Shown: positions 23,539-34,900 of the stretch, in pieces
Position numbering within the stretch: the stretch's first letter is position 1
Layout of the letters: every line of letters begins with the position of its first letter
Origin: Chromobotia macracanthus
Taxonomy: Eukaryota > Chordata > Actinopteri > Cypriniformes > Botiidae
DNA length: 64,000 nt
Direction of reading: 5' to 3'
Assembly: GCA_036877525.1 (NCBI GenBank)
Contig: JAZGTH010000015.1
Span: forward strand, 6,533,001-6,597,000
Made by a program: the position numbers and the translations under genes
Notes under the pieces: generated by a model
The model's input: the letters and a program-made list of their open reading frames with translations, nothing else
Databases searched by the model: none
Told to the model about the DNA's origin: nothing

Positions 23539-25249
23539 GTACGTGTCTTTAAATTGCTACCAGAAAACATCGATTTAAGCGAATGCAACTTAGCATTTGT
23601 GGCTTTAAGAGTCACCTAATGAGCGAGTCTGACTTGGATCATTGATTTGCAGTTGAATTTTGCTTTTGTTCAGCATTGAAGTTTAATCGCACATCCAAAG
23701 AAGAGCATTACTGTGCCGAAAATTCATGTTGCATCAGTCCATGTGGACTGGCTGGCTGCTGATTTGGTACTGCCTATTTGTAATGATTAATTGACATGCA
23801 GAAGTATTATACAGAGCAGTATTCATTCAAAATGTTACACACATAATAGTTTGTTCACTGATAATGGACGGATTACCACAACTATTCCTATATAACTATA
23901 TAAGTGTTTGCAGTGAGAATTAATATTGTAATGTGTTTGAAAGGTTGTCATTGTTCGGTAAGTACTCTACACAGCCATCTGTTAAAGACAAGACACCTGT
24001 TCATGACATTTATTAGTGAAAGGATGTCTTATAATATAAAGCTCATCCTCTCAATGACCAAAAATACAAACTGGAACCAGGATAAATGAATTTGCTTGCA
24101 ACCATATCAAACACGCAACCTGTTAAAGTATATTTTTTCTCTATTTATATATAAGTACATATATAATATATAATATATATAATATCTCTATTTACACAAA
24201 ATGTTGATATAAGTACAAAAAATAGGTAATGGCAATCATTCTGTAAACGTTATTAGCAATATATTATCCATGTAAATATGCATCAAAATGATTGATGAAC
24301 TACATTATAGTTATTGCTCTGCATTAATTCCAAACTATAACATTGTAAATATGTGGTGATATTTTCTTGTATGAGTTTATTTTGTATATAACTGTTTGCC
24401 ATTGTGTTGTGTGCCTGTGGTTTTGGAATAAAGCCAGTACTTGTTTTAATAGAGAGTCTGCTGTTTAAAATGCCAGTTTGTGAGCGTGCTGAGTTTAGCC
24501 CCAGAACACAGAGAGACTTTGTACATTCTAGTATTGTGCCTGAGACTGAATGCATTGTAGGCATAAAATTAAACATGGATGGGCAAAAGGTGTCTGCCAC
24601 ACACCTGCTTGATGATTTTGCTTTGTGGAACAAACTAAGCAGAAATCCAGGTACCAGCTCTAGCGTATGAGAAATTCATAAGTCCCTGTTTGATCTACGT
24701 GTGCAGTTATTCCAGTGCTTATGTGAGTCATATTTTTCTCTATTGAGACATTGACTGTTAGTGTCTGGATTGTGTTTTCAGCGGAAATCACAGCACTTTA
24801 TTGGCCATAGAGTTCCACTTAGGTCACTGAATACAATGGCCAGTACAGAAATCACAGTGGCTCAGCGAGTTTCCATACAGCCGAGGTGTGTCTATGTGTG
24901 AGTGTTTTTCAAACAGTTATGTGATTTATCTGTTATATGCTTTAAAATGACCAATATTACTGGAAAAGTTTAATATGCCAATTTCTCTTAAATAACCTAG
25001 GTGTCCTCAGTTTCAATCACCTGTGCAGAAGTCAGTAGCTGAAACGTTCACACAAACCCCTGCAGGACACATCTGACCTAATTTAACTGTGCAGCAGTCA
25101 TGACAATTCTAAATGATTCCAATGTGAAGAGGAACGAGACAGTCGTGAGAACTACAGAGAAAGTAAATGTAGGACGTGGTTGTTCTGGAGAACCCAAAAA
25201 AGATCATTTGATGATTGTATACTAGTCTTCCACTATTATATTACTATAT

Positions 25250-25512
25250 TTAAGAAACAGTTAAAAACATGTCTCTTCCACAAATACCTGACACGAGTAT
25301 AAACTAAAAAAAAAAGGTTTAAGGTTTAACCCTTTCTTCTCTCTTCCAACAGGTATCGTCTTTATCAAGCTTTAAATTGTTGTAATCTTGGTAACTGTCA
25401 CTGTGTATAGCTGATGTTATTGCCTCCTTATGATTTATCACTTCATTGTTTTCCTCACCTTGTAAGTCGCGTTGGATAAAACCGGCTGGTAAATGCCTAA
25501 ATGTAAATGTAT
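25250..25512 (+). mobile_element. LINE 3' end fragment 1
   Basis: A short frame reads KKQLKTCLFHKYL, like the C-terminal end of reverse transcriptases of L2/CR1-type LINEs. About 200 bases later comes the tail 'CGTTGGATAAAACCGGCTGG' followed by TAAATG repeats. The same layout recurs at 35080-35505. Confidence 0.6.
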
Positions 25513-25716
25513 TATAATTTATTTCATTTGGTTTAGTTATGAGGTTTCAAATGCAATTCAGATGTGTATTCTTAAGTTTCTTACAAAGAAGATTTTCATT
25601 CTGAGAATGACTGCATGTTTGCCTAGTCAGTCTACATTTACAAATGAGCCAGATCTACCACAGCCTGCTAGGCTTAATAACACCTCATACCTCTGCAGCT
25701 ATGGAGCTGCTACTTA

Positions 25717-25718
<2 letters not shown>

Positions 25719-25765
<47 letters not shown>

Positions 25766-25770
25766 TTCTA
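25719..25770. repeat. (CT)n microsatellite
   Basis: About 25 CT units, nearly perfect. Confidence 0.95.
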
Positions 25771-28700
25771 GAAGCACTGCTGATTACCCTGGAGACAAAG
25801 TCAAGTCACACTATAGTTATGGGAGGTTAGGGGGGTGGGTGTGGCATTAAAAAAAGGAAAGTGGAATGGCACTGTCCATGGCTGAGCTGATAGATAACAC
25901 ATGGAAAAGTTAAAGAACTAAATTACAAGACAGCAATGGGAAAATGCTTAACAGAGCTTAACTGCATACCACAGAGTGTGTGTGTGCGTGTGTACGAATG
26001 CTTTGTCTGCTTGTATGTTTTTTTCACAGTTCCATGACTAGTAATGGGAAGTCAAGCTCATTTTTTGTGAATTCGCTCTTCTTAATTACATTTCAGTAAA
26101 CTGGTCTAAAAATTGATACAGTGATTCTTTTACACATCAGGTACTTACATGGTACATCACAAGGTCCCTGACTTACTGACGTGGCAGTATCACATGCTCT
26201 AACATGTTCCAGTAAAGCCGCATGGAAGCATATTTTATGGATTTTTAAAATGTATTACATTTTGTTAATAGTTGTTGGAATTTTATTATTATTGAAATTA
26301 ACTTATATTATTGTAGTTTAAAGCTTTCTAATGCAGTTTGTTGCAGCAGTGATTTAGCTATGAAAACCATTTAGAACCTAAATTAGTCATTTAATTAAAT
26401 CTATTAATTAATAATACAGTAATATAGCCCCGTCTCCTTTTCCTTTGTCCTACTCAGCCTGTGATGACCTCACTTTTCAGCTGTTTCCTCAGGTGAAGTC
26501 ATTGTGTATTCCAGACAGCCGGCGTCCATAGAGCTGTATGCGTAAGCACTCCTGAGGTTGCTGGGCCCTGTCCTCCATGTTTGCCCTCACGGCAGTTTGC
26601 TTTACTCCTGCTTATTAAAATTGGTTGTGTCTGGTGGCAATGCACTCAGGAACAGCAGGACACATACAGATGAAACCTCTGCAGATATATGCGGCATTAA
26701 ACAGCAAGAATGTATGTAGTTCCAAAAGTATGGTGGACAATTATTATATAGTTTGAAATAAAAGTTTGAATAATGGCAGTGTTATGCTAAGCTCAGTTGT
26801 CTAACCTTTGTTCAGTTTTTCCAGTGTTAGTTTTCCTATTTAGAGTGCTTCCTGAAAAGTGCCACAACAATTCTGAGCTTCTCTTCTTAATTGAAACTGA
26901 AGATTAAAGTCCAAGAGCACTTGTAGAGGAGGTGCTGTGTCTATATAAGTACACACACTGCTTCTTCTGCACAGCAGTAGTATTTAACTTCCATTCATCT
27001 ATCCAAATTCAGGTCATCCGGTTCATGCCAGTTTCCATCCCTCCCTCTCTTTCTTTATTCCCGCCATGTACCGTTTCCATGTACCCATTACTCTGCATCT
27101 CTAAAAAATGCACCAGAGCTTCCTGCCTTGGTGTGTCTGAGGCTTTTGTGCCCTAAATTTTGCTTTTCTGGGCTTTGTAGTTTCTGTCTTATACTTAAAG
27201 TAAACCACTTCTGTTAGATTTCTGGATCACAGAGCTTAATGGGCCATGTCTTTGGTAGACTTCCTTTTTCCAGTTGAAAACAGGAGAGAAAAAGGTTAAG
27301 GAGGTGTGGAATTGCTTCTTTGCATCCAAGTAGACACAAAAATGAAACTTTCTTACAATCTAAAATTGTTAGCTGGGAGACAGATGTATTATTCAGCACT
27401 CTAAAAACGCCTGTTCGATTTAATATCTATGTCTGTCTGGGTGATTAAAAGTCATAATGCATTAGTAAGTTTCCTCCCTATTGCCATGTCTATTGCTCTT
27501 TATGTTAACATTACACACCAGGAATGAGGGTCTTTCCCAAAGCACCCCCAAAGTCGTTAATTTCACATCTAGCTGGTTGCAAAAGATTGTGTGTAAACAG
27601 TGTAACAATCGGATACATAAATTACAAGACTGATGTATCCAAACATCCTGTCGTTAATAATAAAGTCAATGACGTTACCATGTAAAATTAATGTAATTAA
27701 CTTTCATTTCCTCCATAATACCTTCTGTTTTATTTAAATGTTGGCTGCATTTCTACAGTACCTGAAAATATAACAACATCATTTGTGTAGTGGTGCGGAA
27801 ACATATTTGATATTTTTACATTTTTTAACATTACAGGGATATTTACAACTTGTCAAAGTAACTCCAAATGTCTTGTTATGTCAAATGTATCATATGTGTT
27901 ATGTCTAATTCTCTTTTCTGGCTCTTCATTGAGGCATGACTATGCAATTCACTTCAATTCACGTCTTTACAAACAGTATTTCAGTGGATCTAGCAGGTGG
28001 TCTTTCATTTATTTATTTATTTCTGCCTGTCTCACTTAGAAACCATCTACCCACAGAAAAAACATTTCCTTTCACTGAGGCATTTAGCTAAACACAGCTT
28101 ATATTGTGCTCGCCGTGTGGTTTAAGAAATGCATGGAGACAGGTGCATAAAGATGATACCAGTGGAGATGGTAAAGAGATCATGTTCTTATGTCTGAAGT
28201 AGGATGGTTAGTCTGTTCGGTGATTCGTCTGAATTCTGAGCACATACAAGAGCTCCCAAAGACTCCCAAGGATCTGAATCATGCCAGCTGGACGTAGCAA
28301 AGGGTTGCCAAATCCTCCTTGTCCTGCAAACTCTCAGCTAACCTTGAAATCTAAAAGGCTTGTGAAAATGTAAAGCCACACATAAACTCCCTGCCTTCAA
28401 GGAAAAATTAAAAAACAATAAAATGTTATTTTGCACAAATTGTATGTTTGCAGAGACTTCTGGGTTAAATAAGCATACCTTCTGAAATTGTGCTGTTGGT
28501 CTGCTGTGAAAATTTGTTTACTGCGCTGTTTGACCATTTTGCTGTTGTTTGAACCATTTAATTGGCTTGTTCATGTCATTAAAACCCAGCTTTTCAATCA
28601 GAGGTCTGCAATTGTACTGCAGCAGATCCATAGAACTAAATCATACAGTTTTCCTAAACATTTTTATGCAGTGAGAACTCATTCAATCTGGCACCAGCAA

Positions 28701-28972
28701 AAGCACAAAGAACTTTCTCTCCTTTTTTCACTTTCTCACACAAGGCTGTGTTATTACCCTCATGAATATTCATGAACTTCATGAACAGACGGCATTAAAT
28801 TGACATCATTTATGTTATGCTGCACGTAAAAAGATATGTTCACTTCTTTCATTTCTATTTAAATTAAACAAAATCTTATTTTTGTCACAGTTTTGTCCAG
28901 TTTGACTTTGCAATGTCTGTGTCTGTCTTTTTTTTACTGACTCCTTCTCTCTGTTCTGGTCTCAGATCAGCG

Positions 28973-31900
28973 ATGTTCCTGCATCTACTGCTGCGTGCCA
29001 TCTGCCTCTTCGTCCTGTCGTCTTCTGCTGTCCTCAGTCCTGCCGCAGGTGTGTCTCATGGGACAGGATTAATAATATATGTCACTTAAGGTCACGCACA
29101 GTTTTATAAGCTACCATACTGTATAGACTCACAAGCTGCAGGTCAAAGTGAACAACTATTATTATAACTGCTAAGTGTTAGCAAAAATGGGTTATTTCAC
29201 TTTTATTGCTTTCTAGCATTACAAAGCCATTAAATGCACATAAGAATTTCAAAAGCAGAATGGAAATCTCATATTGATGTAGAGTCTTCTCTGAATTGTC
29301 AATTCAACAGTGTTAAAGGGATAGTTCACCCAAAAACGAAATTTCTTCTACTATTTACATTTTTTGATTGTTGATTTCTGATTTCATTATGTAATTTCAA
29401 ACGTGTATGACTTTCTGCTTCTGAGGAACACAAAAGAAGGTGTTTTAAAGTGCACTGGTAACCAAACAACATCGGCACCCACTGACTTCCAATTAATCTA
29501 ATTATCTTTTCTCAGATGAGACCACATTCTTACAAGTGATCATTCCTGATATTTCCCCTGTGTCTGCCATTTTGGGGGGCTCCCTGACTCTGCCCTGCCT
29601 GGTGTCCCTGTCCCACACACCCTCTCTGGGGCGGCATGCCATACTTACCCAGCCACGGGTCAAGTGGAGCTTTCTTTCATCAAACAGAGAGACTGAGATT
29701 CTAGTGGCCCGTGGGGAGAGGGTAAAAGTGAGCGAGTTATATAAAGGCAGGGCGTCTCTGTTGAACTATGCTGCCTCTTCAAATGATCTCACCCTCAGGC
29801 TGGACGGCCTGTTTCACAATGACACAGGCTTCTACCGCTGTGAGGTCCAGCACGGCTTGGAGGACGCTCACGACCAGGCTCAGGTCAAAGTTAAAGGTGA
29901 TTTTAACGTCACTGTTCATAAAAGAATATTAGATCTTTCCACCTTTCGTCAGGAGAATAATCAGCATGCCTTTTGAAACCCCCCGGGTAACAATTTTTAG
30001 ATTGTAAGAGCGTTTACCTAACATTTCCATTAAGTAACAAACATGTTATTTTGAAAGTTCTAGGACCATTTAAAGCATTCAGTTTTTTGATGAGGTTTTG
30101 ACATTATTCAAATGTTTTTTTTTAAAGTCTGAAATGTTTTTACAACATTCCGCTAACAACGAAAATAATGTTTTGATATGTATACCATTAAAAAATTATA
30201 CATTCTAATGTTACTGCAAGAACGTTTTTGAGAGCGTTAACCAATGTTCTGAGAATGTTCCTTGTTAGTTAATTTAAATAATGTTTTTTTAGGATAGATG
30301 TTCTTCAGACAAGCTGGGATGTACGAGAGCACTGACATGCTGTGTCTCCTTAGGTGTCGTCTTCCTGTACCGACATACCTCAAGTCGCTACGCCTTTACT
30401 TTCGATGAGGCCAAAGATGCCTGTGAACACATCGGAGCTCAGATTGCCTCTCCAGAGCAGCTTCTGGCTGCGTATCACAGCGGCTACGAGCAGTGTGATG
30501 CTGGCTGGCTTTCAGATCACTCTGTTAGGTGATTGCACTAACACTAGCATATGGTTACTTTAGGTGGTTTTGACTACTGTAGCGAAATGCGTGAACCTTT
30601 AAGATTTATTTAAATGTTTGTGTCTTCTCAGATACCCAATCCAGATGCCTCGTGAAGGCTGTTTTGGAGACATGGATGGATTTCCAGGTGTTAGAAACTA
30701 TGGCACGATGGATCCTGATGAGCTCTTTGATGTGTATTGCTACGTGGAAAATATTCATGGTAAACTGTACATTGATTTGTATTTATCAACTGTAAATTGC
30801 TAATATTAAAATACCTGCAAACAGTCTAATTATCTGCTTGTGATTTGCATGTTCCCAACTAGCTTTTGTTATTGGCTATTACTTCATATACATGTCATGC
30901 AATTGATGGTTGGGAATTGTGTAGACATTTAGATTTGCATTTATGCTTTTGGCAAACACTTTTATCCAAAGCAGAACAATTTTTCAGCATGTGTATACAA
31001 TTGTTCAGTAGGTTTTTTTCTGGTTACCTATGACCTTTGCGCTATGAATGCAATGTTCTACCTATTGAGCTACATGGACACAGAGAGAATGTCAGACTTT
31101 CAAATGCACTGAATTAGTTATATTATCATGGATGATGTAATCTGTTTTAGGGGAGGTGTTCCATGGGTCGACCCCGGAGCGCTTCACCTTGGCTGAAGCT
31201 AAGGCATACTGTGAGCAGCAGGGAGCTCAGTTAGCCACCACTGGCCAGCTTTATGCTGCATGGAATGATGGCCTGAACCATTGCAGTCCAGGCTGGCTAG
31301 CTGATGGAAGTGTTCGCTACCCCATCGTGACACCTCGTGAACGTTGTGGGGGCTCTGAACCTGGTGTTAAGACAGTCTATCGTTTTAGCAATCAGACAGG
31401 TTTCCCTGAGCCACACACTCTGCATGATGCCTACTGCTTTAGAGGTATTTAGAGATGGGTTTAAGCTTTACATCTTTTGTTTTATGTGTTGCACTATAAT
31501 AGAAATACAAGGTTCAATGCGAGTTCACATTCTTACTACCCAGCTGACAGTTTTAAATTTTAAGAGCTTTTCGCTAACAGTTCTATTAAGTAACAAACAT
31601 TAGAAAAGTTATTTTAAATAACATTAACATTTAGTTAATGTTTTAAATAACATTTCTAGGAACATTAAAAACATCCAGATAACTTTGAGAGAACTGCTAA
31701 GAAAACATTAGCAGAACGTTCTGAAAATGCTCCCTGTTAGCTAGGTAACTGCAATTCAAATTCAGCAGTAAAATTTGGATAAATATAATCTATTTTACTC
31801 TTCTTCTGAAGGCAACAGCAACTCTCAAACAGTCCCACCTATAGATTATATGGCCACAGAACCAGAGGACAAAGACCAGCATATTGTGACTTTATCTGAC

Positions 31901-34900
31901 CCTCTAGTGGAGTACAGTGAAGATCAGGTCACTCAGCAGTCAGAAAATGAGGCTCAGGGGGCTGTTGAGTCGTTCTCTATTTACAGCACACAGACTACCA
32001 AGGAACCTGAGGAACACAATCATACCTCAAGCCCTCAGAATGATTTTATTGCCAGCACCAATAGAGATCTCACCAGCCCGCCCAGCACTGACATTAATCT
32101 GGAGGTCACTGAGGACATCTGGAAGAAAGTAGATGCCAGTCCCATCAATGCTATCAAAAGTCAAAGTCCCATTCAAAACCATTCAATGAATGAGAAGCCA
32201 GCTTCAGCAGTTGATGGTGTGAATAGCAGCAATCATAGACACTACCAACCAATGCCTGACACCAACTTAGAGTCAGGAGAGCCTGTTGACTACATCCCAC
32301 CTACAAAAGTTCAGCCTGAGACAACAGAGGAACCCCCCACTGAACCTGAGGAGATAGATGGGTCCAAACACTTTCAACCCATGCCTGGCACCAACCTAGA
32401 GGATGAAGATCATACAAATAGGGAGATCATCATGACCACTGAGGGTACTACACTGGAATATGACTCAAGCAATGGCACCACAACTCAAGAAGTCCTCTCG
32501 GGTTCCTCAACATTTCTTCCTGAGGGAAAACCCAATACTACACTAGAGGAGAAAGCAATGAATGCCACAAAAGCTCTAAAGTCAGATGAAGAACTGGGTT
32601 TTCCTCATACAACTCAGTCCATTCCTTATACAAGCACATCCAGATCTGCAGATAGGTTGGAGGGTTCAGGTGAGGAATTCATTCTGGCGTTCACAGAAGG
32701 GGCAGAACATCTCGTCACCCTGCATAAATCTGAGACATCTACATCTGAGACTATGACAAAGAGCTTCTCATTACCATATCATAACAATACTAGCCTGAGT
32801 AAGTATTTAGTGTTTATTTGTGTTGTTTGACATAACAGTCAATATAAAGCTTTACAGTTTTAGGTTGTAAGAATGTTTCCCTAACATTTCCATAAAGTAA
32901 CAAAAACATTTAATATGTTATTATGAAAGGTCTAGGAATGTTCAGAACATCCGTTTTTTTAGAATTATTTCTTGGTTATAAGAACAATATTCAAACATTT
33001 TTAATTCTGTAGCGTTTTTAAAATGTTTCACTAACTACTTTAACCTTCCTGTTAGTTGGGAATACCCTATTCATGGTTTATGTTTTGAATAATTCCTCAA
33101 AGAACATGTTTGTGTTTGATTTGTACACTGGCAGGTTATGAATCCACACATAAAGACTCTGGTGTAAGACATCAGAACACTTCTGAAGATGATGGTGCAG
33201 GGACCTCAGCTGAGACTGTTCCCATATCTTTTGATGCAGATGATCATGTCAGTGATAACATCACTGTAAGCACAACACTTCAAAGTGTGAAAGAACCTGA
33301 CTCATCTGAAGCCTCTGGTGATCATGATGACATACTGCCAGTCACATTGTTGACCACCCCTATGCCTCGCCTGCTGGGCACACCAACCACACGAAGGCCT
33401 GTACGAGTTGAAATTAATTCTTCAGAGGAGATGGAAGGAGTTTCTTCTGAAAGCAGCACTCTGTCTGTCCTTGGGACTGTAGAGGAGAAACTGGAGAAGG
33501 TGGAGCAGGAAGGGCTTGGAGAAGAACCCAGTCACCTTTACACCACATCCTCTGAACTTAATAATTCTACTGCTACTTTTGTTGTGGATGGCGCTCCTGA
33601 AGATGAGTCTTCAGGACAAGAAGAGACTTCAGAAAATTGGTCCTCAGCTACAAAGAATCCACATTTAAATGTGGCCACCATCACACCATCCATTCTTACA
33701 GATATGCAAGACCTTAATGATACAAATTCTGATAATGATGATAATCAGGCCAGTACTGTGGGAACAAGTACAAGTCTGGAGGTCACTTTGCTGCCTGCTG
33801 TGACCCAGACACCTGACTGGCAGACCGTGGCCTCTTCGACGAAGCCGGGGGAGGTCCGAGCAGATGTGGAATTCAGTGGGGAGGCCCCACTTCCCACAGA
33901 TGACATCCAGACCTTAGATGAAGGTGACTCTACCAATGCACCTGTCGAAGAACAGTCTGAAAATGAAAGTGATGAGGATCATGTCCCCATAACTAAAGCA
34001 AACACAGTCAATACAGAAGATGAAAATGATGTAAAAACCACACCTGAGTCTTCTACTCCACCTCTCAGACCAACACAGAGATTATTGGTCAGGATAGGCA
34101 ACATTTCAGGTAAACACATATTAGTAGTGTTAACACAATCATCATAACTTTTAGACTGATCTTAACTTTCCAGCATCACTATTTGTATTTATTTATCTTT
34201 TCAGTGCCGAATTGTATTTTTTTTGTCATTTTTCCCTGAATGCTATGGATATTTCATATGCATTACTATTTGCCCTTTATTCTATATAATAACTTGAAAG
34301 CTCAGACGCTTAAAAATCTGGGAGAAATAGTGCCACCTATCGGGTATATAATTTATATAATTTGTATATACTTTCTCACTCCATAAGGGGGCGCTATATT
34401 CTCCCGAGTACAGGCAGATCCATCTCTTCTACGTTACAGGAAATGTTGTGACTGACATGTACTAATCTGTATCAACTGATTAGCATTTTATCAGACTACA
34501 TTGCACACAGACTTGTTTCATAAGTGTGTAACCCCCATCACAATAAATAGTTTCGGTGATGCATGCAAAAGGAGTTGGTTTGGTGGGGACATGATGGCTA
34601 CTGATAACACCAAAAACTTGAAAAGCCAATGTTATGTTGTTATGGTGTTGTTATGGTGTGGTTTTATCCAGATAGGAATGAACAGACTAGGGATTAGTTT
34701 GCTGTCTTTATTCCTGAATAGAAGCAACATCTTGTTGCTAATATAAACATATTGATTTATTCATGTAACAACACTGTTGGGAAATTGAATGTATATGTGC
34801 CATATTTCAAGTCAGCTATAAGGATCTATAAATCATTTTTTAGATTCATGTATGGAGAACCCTTGTAAGAATGGAGGCACCTGTGTTGACAGTGAAACGG

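Larger units (their letters stand above)
23539..28965 (+). other. bcan intron 1 (about 5.4 kb)
   Basis: No coding exon recognised. It holds a LINE 3' end (25250-25512) and a long (CT)n tract (25719-25770). The length of this intron assumes that exon 1 is placed correctly. Confidence 0.45.

Noticed and set aside
25644..25850. Open frame through poly-Ser-Leu
   Set aside because: Produced by the (CT)n microsatellite.
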